From Candidatus Mediterraneibacter faecavium (GTDB lineage Bacteria > Bacillota > Clostridia > Lachnospirales > Lachnospiraceae), in assembly GCA_019119995.1 (NCBI GenBank), contig DWVY01000019.1:1-64000 (forward strand): 64,000 nt of DNA. Reading direction: 5' to 3'. The position numbers and the translations under genes were made by a program. Position 1 is the first letter of the stretch. Every line of letters starts with the position of its first letter. The notes under the pieces are model-generated. The model was given only the letters and a program-made list of their open reading frames with translations, did no database searches and was not told the DNA's origin. This document shows positions 27,565-36,686 of this stretch, piece by piece.

Positions 27565-27985
27565 TCAAGCAAGCAGCTTCTTCACCTGTTCCATTGTAAC
27601 ATTGCACTCTTTCGCAATACTCTCTGCCGATATTCCCTGTGCACTTAGGGTAAAGATCCTTTTTGCAAGTTCCATTCCTTTTTCCATTCCTTTTTCGTCC
27701 GCTTCTTTTAATTCCTCTTCAAATAATTCTTTTAATGCATCACACATCTTCTTTTCCTCCTCCATCTGCTCCCAATTTGCTCTTGTAATCAGACCCATTA
27801 CCGCTTCATAATCTTTTAACTTCTTATTCTTTTCATACGTTTCCATCAAATGACGTATCTCTTCACCGGCTTTTAAATCCGTCCTCTGATTCTGGATCCA
27901 GTAATTCTCTTTTGAAGACAATTCCGGTACGATCAAAAGCTGCGCTGAATCCCGGGTGTAAATGCAGAAGCACTTTCCCTCAAAA
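27565..27985 (-). pseudogene. Truncated, frameshifted copy of the Rpn-type nuclease gene
   Basis: The C-terminal 125 residues (from QLLIVPELS to KKLLA) closely match the intact gene at 25520. Immediately before that, another frame encodes HLHPGFSAAF, matching the intact gene's N-terminal WHPGFRAAL. The two parts are joined at AAAGCTG (about 27935-27942). In the intact gene the same seven bases occur twice, at 25879-25885 and 26289-26295, 410 bases apart. A deletion between these microhomologies, not a multiple of three, explains both the missing middle (including the nuclease core) and the frameshift. No start codon survives in the N-terminal frame. A 167-residue open frame through this region is not a real full gene. 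Confidence 0.8.
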
Positions 27986-28034
27986 GTGTACTGACAGGAT
28001 AACATATTTCTGCATAAATAACAAACAGAAAAAA
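27964..28034. repeat. Dispersed ~71-base repeat, copy B
   Basis: This is the second copy of the repeat at 26533-26603. It touches the 5' end of the broken Rpn-type copy, where a start codon would be expected. It may be the end of an old insertion, or a shared leader hairpin of this gene family. Confidence 0.65.
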
Positions 28035-28136
28035 CAGCCGAAAAACAGCAGCCGGGAAACCGATACATCGCCTCTCCTGCTGCTGTTTTAAATACACAAT
28101 TCTCTTTTTCTTATGTACCCATTCTTTATACTCCGC

Positions 28137-28451
28137 CTAATCCAAATGGAACACTTCGTGCAGATCCACGGACACCGGGCTGTTATCCGGGTTTGTCTCC
28201 ATAATATCAGCCATGAAATCCCACCATTTCCGGTTAATCGCAGTATCTGCGCTCTCGTCCCACTTCGCCGGATCTTCTACTTCAATGTATCCGTACAGGA
28301 TCAGTGTCTCTCTGTCAAGAAAAATTGTATAATTCTTTCCGCCGTATTCATGGATCATGTCCTGCATCTCGGGCCACAGCTCATTGTGGCGTTTCTCATA
28401 CTCTGCTTCCATCCCCGGATAGAGTTTCATTTTAAATCCTTTTCTTACCAT
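28137..28451 (-). CDS. rhaM: L-rhamnose mutarotase
   Basis: A 104-residue RhaM/YiiL-family protein that interconverts the anomers of L-rhamnose. Typical features are MKLYPGMEAEYEKRHNELWP near the start, NYTIFLDRETLILYGYIEVE in the middle and WWDFMADIM. The ATG at 28451 follows AGGAAAA. It stands just downstream of a sugar ABC importer operon but behind that operon's terminator, so it is probably expressed separately. Confidence 0.88.
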   Translation of the reverse strand: MVRKGFKMKLYPGMEAEYEKRHNELWPEMQDMIHEYGGKNYTIFLDRETLILYGYIEVEDPAKWDESADTAINRKWWDFMADIMETNPDNSPVSVDLHEVFHLD

Positions 28452-28651
28452 ATCGATTTTCCTGCCTTTCCTGATTTTTACTTTCTAAATATATACTACA
28501 TAATGTAACATCAGCTGCATAGAGGAATAATCTTATAATCCAGGTAAAATTTTATCACTTTACTCTAACACGACTGCCTGTATGTGAAGCAGATCAAAGG
28601 ATTTTTGACAACTTGGCACAAAATCATAGGATTTTGTGGTAATCTGTATAC

Positions 28652-28690
28652 AAAAAGATGCTCTGAAGTTCTCATATCTTCAGAGCACCT
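28652..28690 (-). terminator. Terminator of the sugar importer operon
   Basis: On the minus strand GCTCTGAAG pairs with CTTCAGAGC and is followed by ATCTTTTTGT. It lies between the last permease gene and rhaM. Confidence 0.88.
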
Positions 28691-28709
28691 TTCATTTGCA
28701 TAAATATCT

Positions 28710-29759
28710 TTAATCTCTCTTCCGTGACGTGATCACGCTCTGGATCACGAGGAACAGGCACAGCATAGCTGCCACGGTGATCCCTGTCCACCACGCCTCG
28801 TCCAGTCCGACGGAGGACACGATATTCTGGATCGTGCTTAAGGACAGCACGCCCACGAATGTTCCGATGATGTTTCCCACACCTCCTGTCAGCAGCGTAC
28901 CACCGATGATGGAGGAGGCGATCGCATCCATCTCCATGCCGGATGCATGGGATGCGGAACCGGAACCTACATACAGGAAATATACATAACCGGCGATCCC
29001 TGCCAGGACACTGCACATCAGATGCGCGATGAATCTTGTACGTCTTACGTTGATACCGAGCATCAGCGCGCTCTGACGGTTGCCGCCTACCGCATAGAAC
29101 GACCGGCCGAGTTTCGTCCAACGGAGCATCACAAACAGCCCGACTACCACGATGAGCGCTACGATAACGCCGATGTTGATATATGCGTCGATATAGTTGC
29201 CGAGCCGGTTTACATTTCCCATGCCCGGAACGATGATACGCGTGTTTTTCAGCGCGGTAAATGCCTCGTTCTCTACGTTGAACGGCTCTGTATGTACGAT
29301 CGTCGTCATACCTCTCGCGAAGAACATGCCTGCAAGAGAGATGATGAACGGCTGGATCTCAAGGTATGCTACCAGGAATCCCTGGACGATGCCGTATGCA
29401 AGACCGATGCCGAGAGCCAGGAGGATGGACATCGGCACGTTCCAGTGCATATAGTCCAGGCTGACCGCACAGCTCATGCAAACAAGCGCCACCACGCCGC
29501 CGACGGAGATATCGATCCCGCCTGTGATCATCACAAGGCTCATGCCGCAGGCTGTAATGATCAGCGCCGACTGCTGCATCAGGATGTTAAATAAGTTCTG
29601 CGCGTTCAGGAATCCTCCCCCGAGGAATATCATTGCGCCGATATACATGATCAGGAATATTGCTATTGTTATGATCAGAAGCAGATTTGCATCTGTGATC
29701 TTCTTTCTCTTTTTCTGCACCTGGCCAGCAGCTGCAGACTTTTTGGTAGATAATGCCAT
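28710..29759 (-). CDS. Sugar ABC transporter permease (YjfF-like)
   Basis: A 349-residue BPD_transp_2-family (RbsC-type) permease with eight to ten hydrophobic segments. Conserved blocks are LVMITGGIDISVGGVVAL and the YAVGGNRQSALMLGINVRR coupling loop. An EIQPFIISLAGMFFARG segment is typical of the YjfF/YtfT pair of galactofuranose-type importers. It is the last gene of the operon, one base after the other permease's stop, with AAAGGAGGT upstream. Confidence 0.9.
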   Translation of the reverse strand: MALSTKKSAAAGQVQKKRKKITDANLLLIITIAIFLIMYIGAMIFLGGGFLNAQNLFNILMQQSALIITACGMSLVMITGGIDISVGGVVALVCMSCAVSLDYMHWNVPMSILLALGIGLAYGIVQGFLVAYLEIQPFIISLAGMFFARGMTTIVHTEPFNVENEAFTALKNTRIIVPGMGNVNRLGNYIDAYINIGVIVALIVVVGLFVMLRWTKLGRSFYAVGGNRQSALMLGINVRRTRFIAHLMCSVLAGIAGYVYFLYVGSGSASHASGMEMDAIASSIIGGTLLTGGVGNIIGTFVGVLSLSTIQNIVSSVGLDEAWWTGITVAAMLCLFLVIQSVITSRKRD

Positions 29760-29760
29760 A

Positions 29761-30858
29761 TCAGCCGACCTCCTTTGCAGTGTGCGGTCTCAACTTCTTG
29801 CCAAGTGAAGCAAGCCGCTCTTTTACGACCGGTGCGCTCAAAACGACCAGGATGATCACGACTACGGCTTTGTATGCCGGAAGCGCTTCTGATGCGACTT
29901 TAAACTTATACAGTGTCGTTGTCAGAAACTGGATCGTATACGCTCCCATGATCGAAGCCGGCATATTGAACTTGCCGCCGCTAAGTGCATTGCCGCCGAG
30001 CGCGACTGCCAGGATGGCGTCCATCTCGATGTCTTTTGCGATAACAGAATAGTTGATCGTCGACAGACGGCTTACTTTGATCAGTCCGACAACTGCGACA
30101 CAGAGTCCCAGGATAACGAAAGTGATGAACTTGATGAATTTCGGGTTCAGTCCGTTCAGTCTGGAGGAACTCTCATTGATACCGACTGACTGTGTATAAA
30201 GTCCCAGGTTCGTAAACTTCAGCGCCAGAGCTGTGATCACGATGCAGATAATGGCAATGAAGACCGGAGTCGGGATCGGGATCCCGGGGATCATTCCGCC
30301 AAAATATTCAAATGTCTCGTCGCTCACGATCGGGAGCTGGTTCTGGTTGATCCATGCGGCGATGTTCCGCCCTGCCGTGTAGAGGATCAGCGTCGCGACC
30401 ATCGGCTGGATCTTGAACTGGGCTACCAGGATACCATTAAACGCACCGAACAGCATTGCCACCACACAGGCTGCAAGAAATGCAACGATGATCGGAGCCT
30501 GGAGCTCATCCGGCCTCGGGTTCGTACCGCACAGTACGCGGAGGATCACACTGCCGGCGATGGCGATCGCGGCACCCACGCTGATATCCTGTCCGCCGGT
30601 AGCCGCTGTTACAAGCGTCATGCCGATGGCGAGGATCGCCAGCTCGGAACCATTGTCAAGGATCGTAATGAGATATCCGGACAGGACCGGATCTCCTGCG
30701 CTGTTGTGGCCGAATTTGATCTGGTAAAATCCCGGATCCATGACCAGGTTGAACAGGGCTAACAGCAGCAGCGCCACGATCGGGATAAAGATCTGCTTTC
30801 TCGTCAGACCCGCCAGGATCTGCCCGATACTTTTTTTATTTGTATTTGTCTTTTGCAT
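29761..30858 (-). CDS. Sugar ABC transporter permease (YtfT-like)
   Basis: A 365-residue RbsC-type permease and partner of the downstream gene. It has GMTLVTAATGGQDISVGAA, FKIQPMVATLILYTAGRNIA and the coupling region YTQSVGINESSSRLNGLNPK. The ATG at 30858 overlaps the stop of the ATPase gene (TAATG) and has GGAGGTGAC upstream. The two permeases form a heteromeric channel. Confidence 0.9.
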   Translation of the reverse strand: MQKTNTNKKSIGQILAGLTRKQIFIPIVALLLLALFNLVMDPGFYQIKFGHNSAGDPVLSGYLITILDNGSELAILAIGMTLVTAATGGQDISVGAAIAIAGSVILRVLCGTNPRPDELQAPIIVAFLAACVVAMLFGAFNGILVAQFKIQPMVATLILYTAGRNIAAWINQNQLPIVSDETFEYFGGMIPGIPIPTPVFIAIICIVITALALKFTNLGLYTQSVGINESSSRLNGLNPKFIKFITFVILGLCVAVVGLIKVSRLSTINYSVIAKDIEMDAILAVALGGNALSGGKFNMPASIMGAYTIQFLTTTLYKFKVASEALPAYKAVVVIILVVLSAPVVKERLASLGKKLRPHTAKEVG

Positions 30859-32375
30859 TATTCTGTGTCACCTCCGGCGATCGTACTCATGATGCTGCTC
30901 TGCGACAGTTCGTTTCCTGATATCTCTCCCACGACTTTTCTGTCTCTCATGATGATAAGGCGGGAGCATGTACGCAGCATCTCGTCTGTCTCCGAGGAAA
31001 TAAATGTAACGCTCATTCCCTCTGATGCCAGTTTCAGCACTAATTTCTGTATTTCCACTTTTGTACCCACGTCGATACCTCTGGTCGGCTCATCCAGTAT
31101 CAAGTAATCCGGGTGCGTTAAAAGCCACCTTGCAAGGATAACTTTCTGCTGATTGCCTCCGGAGAGGGATTTGATCGGCGTATCCGTGGAAGCTGTCTTA
31201 ATGTCAAGAAGCTTGATGTACTCCTCGGCGATCTTGTTCGCCTCAGCCTTTGAGTACGGACGGAAGAATCCGCGGAGTACCTGTTGGGCAAGGATGATAT
31301 TATCGCGTACGGAGAGATCTCCGACGATTCCGTCCACCTTGCGGTCTTCCGGAAGGTAGGCGATCCCCTGCTTCATCGCATCGATCGGTTTTGATATCTT
31401 TACTTTCTTTCCTTTCACCTTTACAGTGCCGGCGGTCACATGATCTGCGCCGAAGATCGCGCGCACGCACTCGCTCCGGCCGGAGCCGAGCAGTCCTGCG
31501 AATCCGTTTACTTCACCTTTCTTGATATGGAAGTTGAACGGCTTGATCCCCGCATCGCTCTGAAGCCCTTCCGCCTCGATCACATTCTCAGATTCATCAG
31601 CCGCATGATATGCAAGGCTCTCGTCCCGGATCTCAGACATATCGTCCAGCTCTTTGCCGAGCATCTTGGCCACCAGCTGGACTCTCGGCAGTTTCTCGAT
31701 CTCATATTCTCCCACCAGCTGCCCGTCTCTTAAGACCGTGATCTTATCGCAGACCGCATATACCTGGTCGAGGAAATGCGTAACAAATATGATCCCGACG
31801 CCTTTCGCTTTCAGATCTCTCATGAGGCCGAACAGTTTCTCCACCTCGTTGTCGTCCAGTGAAGAGGTCGGCTCATCGAGGATCAGCACCTTACACTCCA
31901 TATCCACCGCCCGGGCGATGGCGACCATCTGCTGCACCGCGATCGAGCAGCTGGAGAGCTGCTGTGTGGCCTCAGCCGGGATATCAAGGGATTTCAGGAT
32001 CTTTGCGGCGTCTCTGTTCATCTTTTTCCAGTTTGTGCCGATCCCTTTTCCGCGTCCGATGTACATGTTCTCTGCCACTGTCAGGTTGGGGCAGAGCGTG
32101 ATCTCCTGATAAACAGTACTGATCCCCAGATTCTGGGCATCCTGCGGAGAATGGATCGCGGCCGGTTTGTCCAGCCCTTTCAGGAAGATCTGTCCTTCGT
32201 CTTTCTCATATACTCCTGTAAGGACCTTGATCAGTGTTGACTTTCCGGCACCGTTCTCTCCCATCAGCGCGTGTATCTCGCCTTCACAGAGGGTAAAATC
32301 TACGTTCTGCAGAGCGCGCACGCCGGGAAAGTACTTGCATATGCCTCTCATTTCGAGTACAGATTTTTCTTTCAC
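30858..32375 (-). CDS. Sugar ABC transporter ATP-binding protein, two domains (YtfR/RbsA-like)
   Basis: A tandem sugar-import ATPase. I take the GTG at 32375 (MKEKSVLEMRG), which has GAGAGGTGA eight bases upstream; the upstream GTG at 32387 has poorer spacing. Domain 1 has GENGAGKST, and LSSCSIAVQQMVAIARA in the signature region, with LILDEPTSSLD. Domain 2 has GLLGSGRSE in place of a normal Walker A and LSGGNQQKVILARWL with LILDEPTRGIDVG. This degenerate second Walker A is usual for RbsA-type proteins. Confidence 0.92.
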   Translation of the reverse strand: MKEKSVLEMRGICKYFPGVRALQNVDFTLCEGEIHALMGENGAGKSTLIKVLTGVYEKDEGQIFLKGLDKPAAIHSPQDAQNLGISTVYQEITLCPNLTVAENMYIGRGKGIGTNWKKMNRDAAKILKSLDIPAEATQQLSSCSIAVQQMVAIARAVDMECKVLILDEPTSSLDDNEVEKLFGLMRDLKAKGVGIIFVTHFLDQVYAVCDKITVLRDGQLVGEYEIEKLPRVQLVAKMLGKELDDMSEIRDESLAYHAADESENVIEAEGLQSDAGIKPFNFHIKKGEVNGFAGLLGSGRSECVRAIFGADHVTAGTVKVKGKKVKISKPIDAMKQGIAYLPEDRKVDGIVGDLSVRDNIILAQQVLRGFFRPYSKAEANKIAEEYIKLLDIKTASTDTPIKSLSGGNQQKVILARWLLTHPDYLILDEPTRGIDVGTKVEIQKLVLKLASEGMSVTFISSETDEMLRTCSRLIIMRDRKVVGEISGNELSQSSIMSTIAGGDTE

Positions 32376-32400
32376 CAGTATATTCACCTCTCAACCTTTT

Positions 32401-32458
32401 TTCGAAAAAGCACGGCGCAAGCGTACTTCTTTTTGTTCCGCTGCGCCGCGTGCTTTTA
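32401..32458 (-). terminator. Attenuator/terminator between binding-protein and ATPase genes
   Basis: On the minus strand AAGCACGCGGCGCA pairs with TGCGCCGTGCTT, followed by TTTTTCG and AAAAAAGG. It sits inside the operon and would let the binding-protein mRNA accumulate above the rest. Confidence 0.75.
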
Positions 32459-32499
32459 TACCTTTATGTATGTTTCAGCGCCTTCAGATCCCTCAGGGC

Positions 32500-33513
32500 T
32501 TAGATGCCGTATTGGTCGATATCTTCCTGTGTGATCGTCTCTGCGTCAAATCCTTTTTCTTCGAGGTAGATCGTCTTCTCTTCCACTGTTCCGCCGCTCT
32601 CGATCGTCTCGATCACTTCGTCGATGTAGGACGCCTGATACGGGTTGCACTGTCCGTCATAATTCCAGTTTCCTTTGAGGAGTTCTTCCAGAGCCCATGT
32701 ATTTGTGTCAAATCCCATGATGATAACATCGCCGTCAACGCCGTGGGAGATGTTTGCCTGGTCAAGCGCCGCAACAGCGCCTCTTGCCATGTCGTCATTC
32801 TCAGCGTAGATCACGTTGAAGTCGTCTCCGGAATCGATCACGGACTGAACGATCTGCTGTGCTGTCTCTGCGTTCCAGTCAGCCGCCTGCTGTGCTACCA
32901 GATTCCAGCCGTCAGACTCAACCGCATCATTGAGAGCTCCTGTACGTCCCTGCTGTGCGGCAGATCCCATCACACCCTGGATGTGGATGATATTGTACTC
33001 GTCAAGGCCCTGATCTCTCAGCCAGTTAACTGCCGTCTCGCCTTCTTTATCCATATCGGAGATGATGGCTGCTTCGTAAAGGCTCTCGTCTGCATCGATC
33101 ACACGGTCGAAGAGGATCACTCTTGTCCCTGCGTTCTGTGCATCCTGGAGAACGGTATCCCATCCTGCCGTATCCGCAGCGGAGAGGAGAAGATAATCAA
33201 CGCCGTCCTGGATGAACTGCTGAGCCGCTGTGATCTGCTCATCGTTCTTTAAGCTGTATGCAAAGGATGCGTCATAGCCGTTCTCTTCTGTGAACATTGC
33301 TTTCATGTCATTGTCGTTTGCTGTACGGTATCCGGACTCGTTCGGGTCGTTGTTGATGATGCCGACTTTGATCAGGTCATCGCCGCCTGACTCTTCTGTC
33401 GCTGCTGCGTCGTCTGATCCTGTGGATGAAGTATCTGCGCTTCCCCCGCCGCATCCTGCAAGACTCGCTACCATTGCCGCTGAGATTAATAATGCTGCAA
33501 TTCTTCTTTTCAT
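32500..33513 (-). CDS. Sugar ABC transporter substrate-binding lipoprotein (YtfQ-like)
   Basis: A 337-residue periplasmic-binding-protein-1/2 family lipoprotein. The signal peptide ends in the lipobox SLAGC (cysteine near residue 21). Ligand-site blocks include NESGYRTANDNDM, FIQDGVDYLLLSAADTAGWD, VILFDRVI and GFDTNTWALEELLKGNW. It is first in the importer operon. Relatives bind galactofuranose, arabinofuranose or other pentoses and hexoses; the nearby rhamnose mutarotase does not prove the ligand. Confidence 0.9.
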   Translation of the reverse strand: MKRRIAALLISAAMVASLAGCGGGSADTSSTGSDDAAATEESGGDDLIKVGIINNDPNESGYRTANDNDMKAMFTEENGYDASFAYSLKNDEQITAAQQFIQDGVDYLLLSAADTAGWDTVLQDAQNAGTRVILFDRVIDADESLYEAAIISDMDKEGETAVNWLRDQGLDEYNIIHIQGVMGSAAQQGRTGALNDAVESDGWNLVAQQAADWNAETAQQIVQSVIDSGDDFNVIYAENDDMARGAVAALDQANISHGVDGDVIIMGFDTNTWALEELLKGNWNYDGQCNPYQASYIDEVIETIESGGTVEEKTIYLEEKGFDAETITQEDIDQYGI

Positions 33514-33668
33514 TTTCGTTCCTCCCTTTTGATCTGGTAAGTTATTCCGCCGCTCTTTCGCGGCTGTCTGTTCCGGGATGTCTCATCCCTGTGCCTATAC
33601 GATATCATCCCGGAATTTCCATTTCAATCCGAAGGTTCCCGTTTTATCAAGGTTTATAAGATATTTAC

Positions 33669-33775
33669 AATACAAATTTTGCGTGATATCATAGTTTTTA
33701 AATACAAATCTTGTCTGCAAGGTTATTATTTTCAGGATCAGGTATAATATCTTTATATTTGTACTGTTTTGTATA
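33669..33775. promoter_or_regulatory. ATACAAAT-type repeats in the importer/regulator intergenic region
   Basis: AATACAAATTTTG (33669-33681) and AATACAAATCTTG (33701-33713) are direct repeats 32 bases apart. An ATATTTGTACTGTTTTGTAT element (33755-33774) contains the inverse half-site. B. subtilis AraR, a GntR/LacI hybrid like the gene at 33928, binds ATTTGTAC-type palindromes, so these are likely operators. A TATAAT is at 33743-33748. The 414-base gap 33514-33927 otherwise shows the palindrome at 33809. Confidence 0.5.
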
Positions 33776-33808
33776 TTTTTTTTAAACGGTTCGTTTCTTT
33801 TTTAGGCA

Positions 33809-33827
33809 CTGTGCACAATTAGCACAG
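33809..33827. promoter_or_regulatory. CTGTGC-N7-GCACAG palindrome upstream of the GntR/LacI-type gene
   Basis: A perfect six-base inverted repeat around a seven-base centre lies about 100 bases before the regulator start. It may be a second operator. Confidence 0.4.
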
Positions 33828-33927
33828 ACAAAAATAAAGTTGGATAATTATTTATCCTTCCGTTTCTTCATATAAGATTTTTTACTTTTGGAAATAAAAA
33901 AGTCGAAAATTAAAGGAGGATTTTGCC

Positions 33928-35010
33928 ATGTCGATCAAGTACAAATGGCTCGCCGGAAAGCTGAAAGAGATGACAGAGAAATACAGGAACGCCGGAATAG
34001 AGAAACTGCCCACGGAACAGGAACTGTGTTCCAGATATCATGTAAGCCGCCAGACCGTACGGCAGGCGCTGTCCATCCTGGAGGACAGCCGGCTCATCGT
34101 GAGAAGACAGGGGAGCGGTTCTTACATAACGGGACTTTCTACGGATCCTTCCCGCAATACGATATCCGTCCTGATCTCCGATGATCAGGAGTATATCTAC
34201 CCGGGCGTTCTTTCGGATATCCGCTCGGAACTGGACAAGAACGGATTTTCCTGCCGCGTGCATATTACCGGGAACCGGACAGAGACCGAGTATCAGATCC
34301 TGCTCGGCCTGCTCGATACTCCTCCCCTCGGAGTCATTGCAGAAGGATGCAAAAGCGCTCTTCCCAGCCCGAATCTCGATCTGTACCGCCGTCTCGTCAA
34401 AAAAGGGACTTCTGTTGTGTTTCTCCATAATTATTATCCTGCACTGCAGGACAGCCTGTATGTAAAAGACGACAACACCGGCGGAAGCGCTATGCTTGTC
34501 CGGCATCTGGCTGAACGGGGACACATTTCCATCGGCGGCATCTTTAAGACCGATGATCTGCAGGGCATTGAACGCTATCAGGGATTTGTGGAAACAATGC
34601 GCACCCTGCACCTCAATACGGCGGATGAGAAGATCGGCTGGTTCGATTCCCGCGACCAATATGCCCTGGAGACTTCAAGGAACGCCTCTTTTCTCAGAGC
34701 GGTCGCAAAGGAGGTGCTGAGTTCCTGCACCGCCGTCGTCTGCTATAACGATATGATCGCATACTATCTGATGCAGGAACTCAGGCAGGCCGGTTACCGG
34801 CTTCCGGAAGATATGGCCGTCGCCGCATTCGACAATACTTACCTGAGCAGTTACGGCCCGGTCTCTGTCACCACACTCTCCCACAAGCCCCATGAAATGG
34901 GGACTCTGGCAGCAAGAACTCTGATACAGCGCATAAAAGGACTTCCCGCAGATCCGCAGGAAGTCCCATGGAAACTCAATCTGAAAGAAAGCACGGCTCA
35001 CTCTGTATAA
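33928..35010 (+). CDS. GntR/LacI-type (AraR-like) transcriptional regulator
   Basis: A 360-residue regulator. A winged-helix GntR DNA-binding domain (about 1-70; LCSRYHVSRQTVRQALSIL is the recognition helix region, RRQGSGSYI the wing) is fused to a LacI-type ligand domain (about 80-355; VVCYNDMIAYYLMQEL and AVAAFDNTYLSSY). The ATG at 33928 follows TAAAGGAGGA. It diverges from the importer operon and is expected to repress it until its sugar binds. AraR of Bacillus has the same architecture. Confidence 0.9.
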   Translation: MSIKYKWLAGKLKEMTEKYRNAGIEKLPTEQELCSRYHVSRQTVRQALSILEDSRLIVRRQGSGSYITGLSTDPSRNTISVLISDDQEYIYPGVLSDIRSELDKNGFSCRVHITGNRTETEYQILLGLLDTPPLGVIAEGCKSALPSPNLDLYRRLVKKGTSVVFLHNYYPALQDSLYVKDDNTGGSAMLVRHLAERGHISIGGIFKTDDLQGIERYQGFVETMRTLHLNTADEKIGWFDSRDQYALETSRNASFLRAVAKEVLSSCTAVVCYNDMIAYYLMQELRQAGYRLPEDMAVAAFDNTYLSSYGPVSVTTLSHKPHEMGTLAARTLIQRIKGLPADPQEVPWKLNLKESTAHSV

Positions 35011-35043
35011 CGATCCGCCGTGCCCGGTACGGCAGACAGGATC

Positions 35044-36669
35044 CTATTCCGCCGTCCCCTCTCTGCCGCCGGCACGGTATTCCCTCGGGGTCATGCCCTG
35101 TGTTTTCCGGAATACGAAACTAAAGTAATGCGCGTCTTTATACCCAACCCGGGCGGCGATCTCCCCGGACGGAAAATCTGTGCTCTTTAAGAGCTTCTTC
35201 GCATTCTCCATCCGCTTCTCCGTCACATACTCTACAAATGTCTTATCCATGCTCTGGCTGAATACGGCGCTCAGATAGTTCGCGCTCACTTCCGCTTCCG
35301 CGGCAACCGTGTTGAGCGACAGGCTGTCATGCATATAGTTTTCATCGATGTATGCCAGCGCCCGGCTGATCATCTTCTTATTCTGTCTGCTGTTTGCCTT
35401 TTCCCTGATCTCAAAGGCGGCCTGAAGCATATTTACAAAATACGCCGGAACCTCGTCCGTCTCTATATTCATCTCCTGGGCATAATCTCCGATCTTGTCC
35501 ATATACTCTTCTTTGGAAGCACCCAGAGACTCTATATATGCGATCGTCGTAAACCGGATGTTGAGGACGACATAAGCCCGGAACATCCTGGACTTCAGCG
35601 CTTTTCTGATACTCTGGAGATAAGACTCTACAAAGTCATGGATCTCGCTCTCATTTCCATGTTCCAGGAAATCCCGGATCACCTCCTGCGCCATCGTAGC
35701 CGGATCGACACTGTCTATATTCTGTTTCTCCTGCGCATTGATATAGTCCTCCAGCGTCACCCCGGACAGCACATGCAGATCCGGCATGATAAAGCGATAG
35801 GCAAAATAATGGTTCACCTGCCGGTAACATTCCGGAAGAAGGCTCAGTCTTTCCACAGGACTTCCTACAGCCACATACCATTCCAGATGTTCCTGCCGCA
35901 TACAGAAATCCCGGATATGCGCCAGACCTTTTTCCGTAAATTCTCCGATCTGCGTCTTCTCTCCCCGGATCAGCACCCCGTAGGAGCTGGCATTCCACCG
36001 GAACAGCAGATACTCCGGATGCCGCAGGAAATACAGGAGCACTTCATCCTGGCTGCGCATAAATTCTTCCATTCCCTCTCCTGTAAGATCCGGATCCTTC
36101 TCCTGTAAGTAGAACAGCAGCAGATTGTAGCAGGGCGCCGTGATCTCAAGAGAGAGCTTCGCCGCCTCCTCATAGATCTCCTTGACCGGAAGTTCTCCTG
36201 TCAGTACCTTCTCCATGAACCTTCTTCTGGAAAACTGTTCATAGACATGCATCTCTGTCTGGTACTGGATCTGATAATCATTCTTATCCCGCTCCTGTTC
36301 GATCTTGTCTCTGAGTTCCAGGAGCGTCTTTTTCAGGGTGAGTCTGGTGATCGGCTTCAGGAGGAACTGATCGACTCCGACTTCGATCGCCTGCCTTGCA
36401 TATTCAAAGTCATCATATCCGCTGATGATAATGATCTTCATCTCCGGAAATTCTTTGCTCACGATCCGGCTCAGGGACAGCCCGTCCATAAAAGGCATCT
36501 TAATGTCCGTGATGAGCACATCCGGCCGCGCCTTGCGGATCAGCGGCAGAGCCATCTCCCCGTCTGCGGCCTCTCCCACAAAACGGAATCCGTACTGCTC
36601 CCACGGGATATTGTCCCTGAGTCCGTCTCTTATCACACTTTCATCCTCTACAAGAAATACTTTTAACAT
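35044..36669 (-). CDS. Response regulator, YesN-like (REC plus AraC-type HTH)
   Basis: A 541-residue response regulator. The receiver domain (1-120) has VEDESVIRDGL, the phosphorylated aspartate in VLITDIKMPFMDGL, and LLKPI. The middle is a long linker domain. The C-terminal AraC domain (about 435-535) shows LSLNTVAAEAEVSANYLSAV and SGEIAARVGYKDAHYFSFVF. It converges on the GntR/LacI-type gene across a 33-base gap containing a GCCGT/ACGGC hairpin. It is the output of the kinase at 37721 and probably activates the sugar importer. Confidence 0.9.
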   Translation of the reverse strand: MLKVFLVEDESVIRDGLRDNIPWEQYGFRFVGEAADGEMALPLIRKARPDVLITDIKMPFMDGLSLSRIVSKEFPEMKIIIISGYDDFEYARQAIEVGVDQFLLKPITRLTLKKTLLELRDKIEQERDKNDYQIQYQTEMHVYEQFSRRRFMEKVLTGELPVKEIYEEAAKLSLEITAPCYNLLLFYLQEKDPDLTGEGMEEFMRSQDEVLLYFLRHPEYLLFRWNASSYGVLIRGEKTQIGEFTEKGLAHIRDFCMRQEHLEWYVAVGSPVERLSLLPECYRQVNHYFAYRFIMPDLHVLSGVTLEDYINAQEKQNIDSVDPATMAQEVIRDFLEHGNESEIHDFVESYLQSIRKALKSRMFRAYVVLNIRFTTIAYIESLGASKEEYMDKIGDYAQEMNIETDEVPAYFVNMLQAAFEIREKANSRQNKKMISRALAYIDENYMHDSLSLNTVAAEAEVSANYLSAVFSQSMDKTFVEYVTEKRMENAKKLLKSTDFPSGEIAARVGYKDAHYFSFVFRKTQGMTPREYRAGGREGTAE

Positions 36670-36686
36670 ACCAATCTCCTATCTCG

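Noticed and set aside
27565..28068. A 167-residue intact frame
   Set aside because: Its first 40 residues come from repeat DNA and from the wrong frame of the N-terminal remnant; it is a pseudogene, not a short functional protein.
34951..34975. GGACTTCC/GGAAGTCC hairpin as terminator of the GntR/LacI-type gene
   Set aside because: It lies inside the coding region before the stop and has no T-run.
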